64,000 nucleotides of DNA, from assembly GCF_947507565.1 (NCBI RefSeq), contig NC_089181.1:441501-505500 (forward strand), written 5' to 3'. The position numbers and the translations under genes are program-made. The DNA is from Oscarella lobularis (taxonomy: Eukaryota > Porifera > Homoscleromorpha > Homosclerophorida > Oscarellidae). Positions 36,288 through 45,700 of this stretch are shown piece after piece; the stretch's first letter is position 1, and each line of letters starts with the position of its first letter. The notes under the pieces are model-generated. The model had not been told where the DNA came from. It saw only the letters and a program-made list of their open reading frames with translations, and did not search any database.

Positions 36288-38940
36288 ACGACGACGAGAC
36301 CGACTTCGGTCTACGACGAAAATCGACGAAACGAAAGAAAAAAGTGGGCGGTAACCGGCCTGTCATTGTCCGAGTGCAGAAGCCGGAGGAGGAGCAGGGG
36401 GATCATGAGACGACGAGCGTCGGCGGTGCTGGGGTCGAAGATCAACGCGATCGCTTTAGCGGCGACGGAAGTTTCAGTCGCGGCGAAGACATCGTCGTCG
36501 TTGCGCCGCCGTCGCGCGCCGAATCGATGCGATCGTCTGTCGCTTCCGATGACGTAGGGGCCCCGTTTCTCTCTGCGTTGATTAATTTTTAATTGTTGAA
36601 AATTTAGATAGCTGTGAAGCGACCCAAGTGCTATTACGTGGCGAGGGAGATTCTGACGTCGGAAAGGACTTACTTCAAAGGTCTTTTGCTCGTTGAAAAG
36701 GTAATAATTAATTAATTAATTAATTAATTAATTAATTCGCATTTGTATTTAGGCGTTTCACGGAGCGATTAAGACGTATAACTTATCGAATAAAACCCCA
36801 ATATTGACGGAGCCCATACTGAGAACGATATTCTCTAATGTCGGCGAATTATATGAAATGCACAAAGGCTTGATGATCGACTTGGAAAACCGTCTTAGGA
36901 TCTGGTTTGAAGCAACTCAGTAATTAATTAGTTAAAAATTAATTGTCTTGCATAGGGACGAGAATCCAAAAATAGGCGACATCCTTCGCGAACGGGCGCC
37001 CTATTTTAGAATGTATTCGGCCTACAGCATCGCCTTCGAAGCGGCCCAAACGACGCTCGCTCATTGGCAGAAAAAGAGTCCGGAATTAGCCGACATTGTG
37101 AAACGAGTCGAGGTGGGAGAACGAAAGCATTCGTTTAGATCTACGTTGCGTTGACGTTTTCTCTGCAGTCGACTCCACCGTGCAAGTCGATGCCGATTAC
37201 CAGTTTCATGCTAATGCCTATACAGAGAATTCCGCGATACGAACTTCTTCTTCAAAGTGACTTCAATCTCCTGTGTGGAAAGGCTTGGGGCGAACGCGCT
37301 TGTCTTTTTTTTCAGATTACGTCAAAAATTTGGATCCGGACTCGTCGGATTTGATCGATGCTGAAGGTAAAGAATTCCGTGTTGCATTGTTTGTATTGAT
37401 CATAGCCGTCTGTGTACAGAGGCCTTAAAAATTGTGTCTCAAGCTGCCTTGCATATGGATGAGCAATGCAAAAAACTCGTACAATCAATACCGTTATATT
37501 AGTGACTCGCTCCTTTTTACTTTTGATCTTATTAGGACAATTTTCAAAAGGTGATTCAGATTCAGCGGACTCTGGTTGGCAAGGAGACTATCGTAGCTCC
37601 AGGCAGGGTAGGAGGCCTTTGGTAATGATAGAGGCAGGGCAACGTATTCTGTGTCACAGGAGTTTGTGGCAAAAGGGCCCGTCACTTTTATAGATGGAAA
37701 CCAGAGAATACCTTCGATATTCTTCCTGGTTTGTCGTGCATTCGCTGAGGTGTTCACTAAACGCTAGTCTGTTTTTTTTTCAGTTTTCTGACATACTGGT
37801 CGTGGCCCGAAATACAAAGCATGGCCAATATCGAGTACAGTTCAAGATTGAGGTTTCGGAGATGAAGGTATGGCTCAGAAGGATTCTCCTAATAATAAAC
37901 AATGAAGATAAATTGACAGGTTCAAGACCGAAAGACTGAAGTCCTGCCAAACGGTTTCTCTATCACTGAGCTTCTGCTTTACGTCTTCGAAGCAAAGTAC
38001 GTGCAACGTTCGATCTATGGATTCTACAACTAAGACCTTTGTGTCTCTCTATAGGGGAGCCGATGAAAAGGAAAAGTGGCTGGAGGTTTTCGTGACGCGC
38101 AAAGGACCTGTTGTCTTGAGGAGTTTTTTGTCATTTTTAGGTTTTTGAAGAGGCGATAAAGAGATCGTTGGAAAAGAGATCGTCGCTTACGACCGCTTCG
38201 TTTCCTACGAACACGCTATCGACATTATTGAGAAAAAAGAAACTGAAAGGTTTATTAACGAAAGAGAATATTTATTTAGATATTAATTATTAATTTTGAT
38301 CAAAGCTCAAGCAGAAGCGGAAGCAAAAGCCGCGGACGGTTCTCGTCCGCGTCTTCAATCTGATGAAGTTGACTCAGAGCGTCTGAAATTTATGTACGAC
38401 TCGGAGGTATGTACTTTTTTTGCTCCAGTTTCTTCGCTTTTAGCGCTGCAATAGGTTGGTCTTCACGCTTTCTGTCAAATGAGCGGCTATTTGAAGCAGA
38501 AGTCGAGAGTATATGAACTGTGGAGAAAAAAATGGTTCGAATTGTCGGGACTTCGACTCTTCTCCTTCAAGAGCCACGACGAGGTCGCCGACTCACGTCA
38601 TCAAACGAGTCGTTTCCTCTATAATTGTTTTCTAGAATGAGGAGCCGATCGGGTGTCAGCCGCTTACAGGATGCTCGGTTTCTCTTTTTAGTAAGGTTAG
38701 TCAATGTGGGAGTGCAGCAAAAAAATGCGTGTCGGTTGAGTTCGAGTTTTGTCCCCTTTAGCCTCTTTGCTTTGAGTTGACTACGCCTGGGGGATTGACC
38801 TGTATAATGCAAGCCGACAGTGAGCACGATTTGAAAAAGTAAGTCCATTCATTGCTTGGGCGCCCAGTCGTTGTCAACTTTCTCTTCTACTAAGGTGGAT
38901 GGAAGTCATTGCTCTGGCCAGCGAGGTGGTAGAAGAGTGA
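35971..38940 (+). CDS. Rho-family guanine nucleotide exchange factor, DH-PH-PH (FGD-like)
   Basis: About 15 exons encode a Dbl-type exchange factor. The ATG at 35971 (METPKIS) is the best start I can see, but an upstream exon is possible because a polypyrimidine-AG lies at 35923-35935. The N-terminal part is disordered, with an Asp run encoded by a GAC repeat near 36255-36290. The DH domain begins YYVAREILTSERTYFKGLLL (36640) and contains the CR3-type SFMLMPIQRIPRYELLLQ (37200). The first PH domain has FLFSDILVVARNTKHGQYRV (37780). The second PH domain has SGYLKQKSRVYELWRKKWFELSGLRLFSF-like sequence (38485), and ends WMEVIALASEVVEE before the stop at 38938-38940. DH-PH-PH order matches the FGD family, but no FYVE zinc finger lies between the PH domains. 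Confidence 0.85.
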
Positions 38941-39163
38941 CGTTACCAATCAATGAACTAACTTCTTATATCTAACATCGTTTGCTACTACTCCCCTTTA
39001 CATCTGATCATAAGACTAGTAATTTTTTTCGCAGACCACAACTAACCGGCGTGCAAGATACAATAATTAAGTTATTGCAGGCCCGGGATCAAAGCGGATC
39101 CGACGCCACGTGCTGCACCGATCACGCCACTGCTCGTTTTACAACAAACGTTCTCTGTCTTCG

Positions 39164-39943
39164 ATGATGACCAAGAACGGATCCGACTTCGATAGCCGAG
39201 CGTACGCCCAATGGATGGGCGAACACATGTCGATCGCAATCGCAGCGGCGATGATCTACCTCGTTCTCGTCTACGCCGGTCGCCGATGGATGAACGCCAA
39301 CCAACCGCTCTCGCTGCGCGCGCCGCTCTTCGTCTGGAACGTCGGCTTGGCTCTCTTCAGCGTCGGCGGCGCATTTCGCACGGTTTCCTACCTTTGGCGA
39401 GCCCTCGCCACCGAAGGTTACTTCTATTCCGTGTGCGACGCGACGTTTATGGACGACGCCGCCGTCGGCGTCTGGATTCTCGTCTTCGCCTGGAGCAAGA
39501 TGCTCGAATTCGGCGACACGGCGTTCATCGTTCTGCGAAAGCAACACCTAACGTTTCTCCACTGGTACCATCACGTGCTCACCTTCTTTCTCTGCTGGAC
39601 GTACTACTCGGCGCGCGTCTCGCTCACGCTCTGGTCGGCGTCGATGAATTTCACCGTGCACGCGCTCATGTATTCGTACTACGCCTTGCGAGCGGCTCGA
39701 ATTCCCGTGCCGGCTACCGTTCAAATTCTAATTACCGTTTTGCAAATAACGCAAATGATTTTCGGTAGCTTTTGCGTGGCGATCGTCTATTACATACTGC
39801 GCACCGACGCCTATCCGGAATGCGGGATGACGATCGGCTCCGTATATGGATCATTTATTATGTACTTCAGTTACACGATTCTCTTCTTCAATTTCTTCTT
39901 TCAAAGATACGTGCTCGGCGGAAAGAAGGAGAAGAAGGTCTAG
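39164..39943 (+). CDS. Very-long-chain fatty acid elongase (ELOVL3/6-type)
   Basis: Intronless gene of 259 codons from the ATG at 39164 (the next codon is also ATG). It encodes a multi-pass ER 3-ketoacyl-CoA synthase that condenses malonyl-CoA with acyl-CoA. Visible marks are KMLEFGDTAFIVLRK, the histidine box LHWYHHVLTFFLCW, NFTVHALMYSYYALRA and QITQMIFGSF. The protein ends GGKKEKKV, a KxKxx ER-retrieval signal. HWYHH rather than QxxHH places it with ELOVL3/6-type enzymes that elongate saturated and monounsaturated chains. There are about seven hydrophobic segments. A CACGTG lies 50 bp upstream of the ATG. It converges with the Kazal gene 135 bp downstream. A product from the nearby synthase could be a substrate, but this is speculation. 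Confidence 0.93.
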   Translation: MMTKNGSDFDSRAYAQWMGEHMSIAIAAAMIYLVLVYAGRRWMNANQPLSLRAPLFVWNVGLALFSVGGAFRTVSYLWRALATEGYFYSVCDATFMDDAAVGVWILVFAWSKMLEFGDTAFIVLRKQHLTFLHWYHHVLTFFLCWTYYSARVSLTLWSASMNFTVHALMYSYYALRAARIPVPATVQILITVLQITQMIFGSFCVAIVYYILRTDAYPECGMTIGSVYGSFIMYFSYTILFFNFFFQRYVLGGKKEKKV

Positions 39944-40035
39944 GTGACGGATTTGTTTGCCTGTTGGCTTGCACACTCACTGACTTCTTTGTTGCGTGTG
40001 ATATTTATTTCTTGGGTTTCTATGCTATAGCTATA

Positions 40036-40047
40036 GGGGGGGGGGGG
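40036..40047. repeat. G12 homopolymer between converging ELOVL and Kazal genes
   Basis: Twelve G in the 135-bp gap between two converging stop codons. It is similar in position to the G-runs beyond NEMF (14618) and between CCT4 and COQ6 (18661). Confidence 0.6.
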
Positions 40048-40077
40048 CACGATATTTTCCAATTTTCACTTTTTCTC

Positions 40078-42188
40078 TCAACATCTGCCTTTCTTCACTT
40101 CACGTATTGCGCGTCTTTGCGCGCACGACTTTCGTCTCAACGAACATCCGCTACGATACGTTCTGCCGTCCGAGCCGCAGACGTAATCGGGCAGCAGGCT
40201 GGAACAGTTGATTTGAGGACACGCGCATCGAGGACGACCCGACGTCATATCACATATTTCATAGAACTGGCAAGAGAGTCCAGACACTTTGCAAGGATCT
40301 TGAACACAGATCAGAGTGAGACCACCAATAACTCATATAAATATACACATCTTACCTTTAGGACACTTTCCTTCGGCGCTGATTGTCACTGTCTCGTTTC
40401 TCGCGCAAGCCTTTGCCTTGAGCACGCACTCGTTCGCGTAAGTCTTTCCGTCTGACCCGCAAACGGGTCCAGCATCACGGCGAGGGCACTCGCTGTGAGG
40501 TCGACAAACGCAGACAGGTTTGCCCGTTTTTGTAGAGCACTTCTTCCCGGCCGGACACGTCACATTGTGACACGGATCTTTAGGAGGATAAATCGCAAAG
40601 TACGTATCATACGTCAGTAATTTATATTTTCTTACCACATTCTCCTGAATAGGATACGGTCACTGTCGTGTCGTTGGTACATGCTTCGTATAGCATCGTA
40701 CATTCTCCTGTGTACGTATTGCCGTCGGATCCGCAGACAATCGTTTTGTTCTCCCCCTCGCAATCGTTGTAGCATTGACACTCGGCTTTGCCGTTCGCGT
40801 TGAAGCACTTTCGTCCCAATCCGCATCGAACGTTTTGACACGGATCTGCAAACAAACAGGACAAGGCAATTATTGATCATTTTTCAAACGGTTTCTTCTT
40901 TTACCTCGACACTGTCCCAAATGAGCGACAGCTATTCGTACGTTCATCTGACAAGCTTCGAATCGAAGTTGGCAGTGACTCTGGTACGTCTTCCCGTTTG
41001 CACCGCACAGCGAATTGGCGACGTCTTTGCAATTGTTCGCGCAGAGACAGTGGGCTTTGCCCTCTCTCTCCACACACGTTCCCCCGTTGAAATTGCAATT
41101 AGCCTCACGACAAACTATAAAGAAAACAGCACTGTTTACCAGTTTCCATCATCATCATCATATACCATTGGGTTTTGGAGGGCAAGGTCCCATTCGTTCC
41201 ACCTCAATCGAACGACCCACGCCCGCCCTGCAAGAGGCCAACTTGAGCGTGCACTCGTTCGCGTACGTGACACCGTTCGTTCCGCAGACGCGCCTACCGC
41301 CGGGCAAGCACGTCGCCGTGCACAAACACGTCGCACCGTTACGATTTTCCACGCAAACGTCGACGCACTTCAATCGATCGCACGGCCCTGAGAAAGAAAA
41401 AAAACGTCGCCGTCTCCATGACAACAAAAAAACGACGACATTCGAACTCACGCGATTGAACTCTCTCGCGACATCGTCCGTATCGTACGACGCTGAGATG
41501 CCGTCGTCCGAGTCGACAGGCCAACGCCTTCATATAACACTCGTTGGCGTAGAGCACGTCGTCGCTGCCGCACGTCTTGGGCCCGTCGCGGAGCGGACAC
41601 GACGTCGAGCAGACGCACTTTGGAGTGCCGTCGACGACGGCGCAGCGAGTGCCCAGCGAACAGTAGACGCCCGCACAGGAACCTAGCAACGAGGACTCTC
41701 CCCAAGGGACTGATCCATTTCCTTTGATTTTATGGTACCTCTGTGTCCGTGACGACATTGAGTCGAGTAGGCGATTGTTATGTTGCGATTGAGCAGGCAG
41801 CTCCTGCTTTGGAGTACGCAGGGATTTAGGAATGAATGGCCTTCTGTGCTGCATTGCCAGTCCGGCTGGAAGGAGCAGTCGAATGAGCAGAGGCATCGAT
41901 GCATTTCTATTGTTTCCGGTTGCAGGCGCAACTGGGCGGAGCACATTTTCGTTCGACAGTCTTTTGTCATGCAGCGAACTGAGAGAACAAAGAGGTGATG
42001 CATATTGAAAACCGGATGTATAACAGAGACGGATATCGAGAAGAATGGACGCGAACAAGCATTGCTCGTGTACGTTAACGTTTTTACTAACCGTTTCGCG
42101 TATTAGTCTCTGCTTCGATCGACGAAAATCCGACGATTGACGCCACGGCGACGATAGTGCTCAGAATAGGAGCTCCCATTTCATTCAT
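40078..42188 (-). CDS. Secreted protein with seven follistatin/Kazal modules
   Basis: Minus-strand gene with about eight exons. The ATG at 42188 (MNEMGAPILSTIVAVASIVGF) begins a signal peptide exon. Each following exon encodes one follistatin-like Cys-rich plus Kazal module, with the family end pattern VCGSDGxTYxxxCxLxxxAC. The modules lie near 41950, 41640, 41300, 41000, 40740, 40480 and 40180. The most N-terminal is divergent (QCSTEGHSFLNPCVL). The others start GPCDRLKC, DPCQNVRC, DPCHNVTC and similar, and the last ends EVKKGRC at the stop. Kazal modules inhibit serine proteases; follistatin-type ones bind growth factors or matrix, as in agrin. No transmembrane or other domain follows, so a secreted multi-headed protease inhibitor or agrin-like fragment fits. 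Confidence 0.92.
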
Positions 42189-42339
42189 TTTTCGAAGCGA
42201 CGAGGGACGATCGTGTAAGATAAGTGTTTTGGGAAGCCCGTGTAGCGGACACCAACACACAAAGAAGTGTGGAGGAGAGTGCGGAGGAGTAAATGACGTC
42301 AATCTACTATCGAGTGCGCTAACACGAACTCGAAAAGTT

Positions 42340-43381
42340 ATGCGCGTCGTCACTGCTCTTCTTCTGACTATTTCGTACTTGTATGCTAATGCTGATAACA
42401 ACTGTATCTTGACAGAAGGTCTACCGCAGCCGGTAAGAGAGAGAGAGAGAGAGAGAGAGCGACGTGCTTTCTCCCTTTGGTCTCTACTGTCTTTTCTTCT
42501 CCAGACGAACGGTCTGAATTTCTGTCGAAAGTACACCAAAAACGCCTGCTGTTATCCGCCGCACGATCTCGAACTTGAACAGGCGCTGCGTACTCTCTTG
42601 GGTCAGAGCAGACGTCTTCCGGCTCCTCCCCTTGAAGCCTCTCCTCTACTTCCTTTTCAGACACGGGAGACAGTTGTAGAATAGCAGACATCAGAGACCA
42701 TCCTATGAGCATTTTGTATTGTTTACCGTGTAGTCCCGAGCAACCGAAGGTAAAGAAGAGGCCCCCACTTGATCTCATTTTTTTTATCTTTTGTGTACTG
42801 TAGTTTGTTAGAGACGGTAAGGTTTACTTGTGTCAATCATGGGTCGACAGAGCATTTGGCTCTGGGAAGACACTTTACAAAGCACATGTATGTGGGCTGA
42901 TATATACGTTTTAGACTTCTAATCTATTATGTGTAGAATTTGAATACGTGTGGAGTTCTTGTTTCAAGTCCTTGTGTAAATGTAAATGAAACAGAAATAC
43001 CAAATCGAGGTTTGACTAATTATGGAATAGATTATTATGATATTGATGTGTCTTCTCTAAGATCGATACGTTTGCGGTGATGATTATGTTTTTCCAAACG
43101 AAGGCATGTCAGTAGAAACGTTTCTTAATAGCGAAAGAAGCATTGGGGTGAGAGTAGCGAAAGGCCACGTGGCCGAATAGATAATTCTGTATTTAGCCTC
43201 TTGGTCTTTCTGTGGAAGATAACTATACATTTGTAGTCGTCAATTCAACTGTAAACTGTTTCAATTCTGCAGAAACAGTGCAGTTAAACTTTCTTTTTGT
43301 AATCGCTGTTGCAGCTGCCACACTCATTTTCCTTGCTGAGTTCACAAATGCAGAAAATTTACTAACAGTTTTTGATTGAAT
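42340..43381 (+). CDS. Small Cys-rich type I membrane protein, tandem copy A
   Basis: Six exons starting at the ATG 42340. It has a signal peptide (MRVVTALLLTISYLYANA), then NGLNFCRKYTKNACCYPPHD, DTGDSCRIADIRDHPMSILY, CLPCSPEQPKFV and CQSWVDRAFG. These are followed by CGVLVSSPCVNVNETEIPN and a C-terminal hydrophobic segment (LNFLFVIAVAAATLIFLAEF). The FC...ACC...C..C.P pattern vaguely recalls the folate receptor-like Cys-rich domain, but I would not assign it. Exon borders were deduced by alignment with copy B. The first intron contains a (GA)n run at 42437-42459. The last codons (AEFTNAENLLTVFD, stop 43379-43381) lie in an inverted repeat of copy B's 3' flank and are unlike copy B's end. It is divergent from the Kazal gene across about 150 bp. 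Confidence 0.75.
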
Positions 43382-43420
43382 TTATCACAAATACAGCGAG
43401 TTAGTAAAACAATAGGCGTG
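43334..43420. repeat. Left arm of an inverted repeat flanking copy B
   Basis: 43334-43355 and 43388-43420 together match the reverse complement of 44588-44636 with few mismatches (for example CTTGCTGAGTTCACAAAT against ATTTGTGAACTCAGCAAG). A short partial duplication seems to sit between the two halves. The arm includes the last codons of copy A. Confidence 0.7.
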
Positions 43421-43578
43421 TTCGACTTTCGAACTCACCCGGCTGAAGATCTTTTTCTCTTCGCAAGGATCTAACATCGTTTCCGGTGCTTGTGGAGGAG
43501 TGTACGACCAGAGATTACGTGGTACATCTATATACGACAATCTCCTAATCGAGTGCGCTAACGCGAACCCAAAAGGCC

Positions 43579-44606
43579 ATGCGTGTCGTCGCGGCCGTCG
43601 CTGCTCTTCTTCTGACTGCTTCGTACTTGTATGTAAATGCTGATGACAACTGTGTCTTGACAGACGCTCCACCGCAGGCGGTGAGAGAGGGAGGGAGAGA
43701 GAGGGAGGTGCTTTCTCTAATCTTTCTTCTCCAGACGAATGGTCTCAATTTCTGTCGAAAGTACACCAAAAAAGCCTGCTGTCATCCGCCGCACGATCTC
43801 GAACTCGAAGACGCGTTGCATTCTCTCTTGGGTCAGAGTGGACTCCCGGCCCCTCCCTCCCTCCCTCCCCCCACTCAAGTCTCTCCTTTTCTTCCTTTTC
43901 AGACACGGGAGACAGTTGTAGGGTAATAGGAGACATCAGAGACCATCCTATGAGCATTCTCTATTGTTTACCGTGTAGTCCCGAGCAACCGAAGGTAAGG
44001 AAGGGGCCCCCCACTTGATCACATTTATTTATTTATTTATCTTTGTGTAGTTCGTTCAGAACAACACGGTTCGGTTGTGCAAATCATGGGTCGACAGCGC
44101 GTTTGGCTCTGGGGACACACTTTACACACCACATGTATGTGGACTGATAGGTTTGGTGTAAAAGCTTCTAATCTATTATGTGTAGAAATTGAATAAGTGT
44201 GGAGTTCTCGTTTCGAGTCCTTGTGTAAATGTAAATGAAATTGAAATACCAAATCGAGGTTTAATAATGGATTATAGAATACATATTTTTATGATATTGA
44301 TGTTTCTGCTCTAAGATCGGTACTTTTGCGGCGACGACTATATTATTCCAAACAAAAACGAGCCGATAGAAGCGTTTCTCAATACACCGAGTATTGGGGT
44401 GAGAGTAGAGAGAGAAAAAACTGTGTTGCAGAATATATAATTCTGTGTAAATTTAGCCTCTTGGTCTTTCTACAGATGATGGCTTTTCAATTGTAGTTGT
44501 TGATTCAAATAATGATGACTGTTTTGATGCTGCAAAAACAGTGCAGTTTAGCACTCTTCTTGTAGTCGCTGTTGCAGCTGCCACACTCGTTTGCCTATTG
44601 TTTTAG
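43579..44606 (+). CDS. Small Cys-rich type I membrane protein, tandem copy B
   Basis: Paralogue of copy A with the same exon layout, about 85 percent alike over the core. The ATG at 43579 begins MRVVAAVAALLLTASYLYVNA. It has NGLNFCRKYTKKACCHPPHD, DHPMSILYCLPCSPEQPK, CKSWVDSAFGSG, CGVLVSSPCVNVNEIEIPN and YFCGDDYIIPN. The C-terminal hydrophobic segment is FSTLLVVAVAAATLVCLLF, with the stop at 44604-44606. Ending directly after a hydrophobic segment fits either a tail membrane anchor or a GPI-anchor signal. The upstream 40 bp also match the region before copy A (GAGTGCGCTAAC), so promoter and gene were duplicated together. Function unknown. The conserved paired cysteines suggest an extracellular disulfide-bonded domain. 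Confidence 0.75.
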
Positions 44607-44636
44607 TAAATTTGCTGTATTTGTGAACTCAGCAAG
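44588..44636. repeat. Right arm of the inverted repeat flanking copy B
   Basis: This arm spans the last codons and 3' flank of copy B. It is the reverse complement of sequence at the end of copy A, so copy B lies between oppositely oriented arms about 1.2 kb apart. Confidence 0.7.
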
Positions 44637-45700
44637 AATCCGCGTTCAACGTTATTCGCGTAGGTTCCGGATCTTCTACCCATGCAACCCGAGTGCGCTA
44701 CACCGGCGAAGAGCTTTTTTCTTTGCACGGATCTAAAACCAGCGGCATCTAGCGCATTGTTCTGGCTTGAATACATTTATTTTATTTAAAATTCGATACA
44801 CGAAGAAAGTCGATATTTAGCGAAATTCGTCCTAAGTCTCTTCTGTTCAAGATACCTGGAAGTCATTCGTCGTCTCAAAACGAATGGCTCCAAGTGTGTA
44901 GTCAATTAATGAATTAATTAATCTAAATAATCTATTGAATTGTTTGTAGATGAAGAGGTTGGCTCTGACAAAGGCACGGTGGTCTAATCGATAGCGGAAT
45001 TCAAACAGCCTAATATCGGTTTTTGGACGAAGGCACGTAATCTATCATTCCGAAGAAACTAAATAACTTTGCCTTTACAGGTTTAGCCAGTCCAACCGAT
45101 ACTTTTATTGTGCTATTAATTGTATTGTGTATTGATCAATAATGTGTAATTTCGAAAATCCCTAGCGGCGACGCCGTCTCTATTTCTCCTCTTGAGCACG
45201 TCCAAATTCAAAAGCCTTTTCCATAATTTGGCTCTACACTGATTCTTCTCTAAGGTTAGATAATACCTATTACAGTTACCATTTGCACAAGAGAAAGGAG
45301 GCAGAGCTTAGGCGCGTCCACGTGACTTGAAATATTGCACCAAAACTATAGGCTGTCATCTCTACTTTAGTACCTGCAATCAACAAGGCCCTCTAGTCAA
45401 TTCATATTTGAAGAATAATGGAGGCTGTCCTGTAGAAATCATATAAGTGCTACAGATTATGCCGATTATTGACTTGATGAGATAAGCAGGGAACCGTGGC
45501 ATACGGGACAGTTCGTGAGCGAAGCTCGTCGCGTCTGGCGTTGGTTGTGCACATACAATGCTTCTCCAAACTCCTATAGGCTACTGCTACTGCAAAGGAA
45601 TTGTCGCTAAGGCAGGGCGCGGCAGTTCCTTCGCGACAGTTCCTTCTTTTGTCGTTCGAGCGAGTGAAGAGATCCGACCAAATTACAGCAGCACAGCGTA
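44637..45700. other. Intergenic region: decayed repeat unit and synthase upstream region
   Basis: 44690-44750 (GAGTGCGCTAC ... GAAGAGCTTTTTTCTTTGCACGG) resembles 43430-43480 and the sequence before copies A and B, suggesting a third, decayed unit. After that I see no coding sequence. A CACGTG lies at 45319-45324, and AT-rich TTAATTAA sequence lies near 44910. The stretch should hold the promoter and 5' UTR of the polyketide synthase. Confidence 0.5.

Noticed and set aside
36701-36736. TTAATTAATTAA tandem run as a possible origin or mobile element
   Set aside because: The same short repeat occurs in many introns across the window. It is a simple low-complexity intron filler here.
44960-45030. 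tRNA-like A-box sequence (GGCACGGTGGTCTAATCGATAGCG)
   Set aside because: No matching acceptor stem, T arm or B box follows within tRNA distance. At most a chance match or decayed tRNA.
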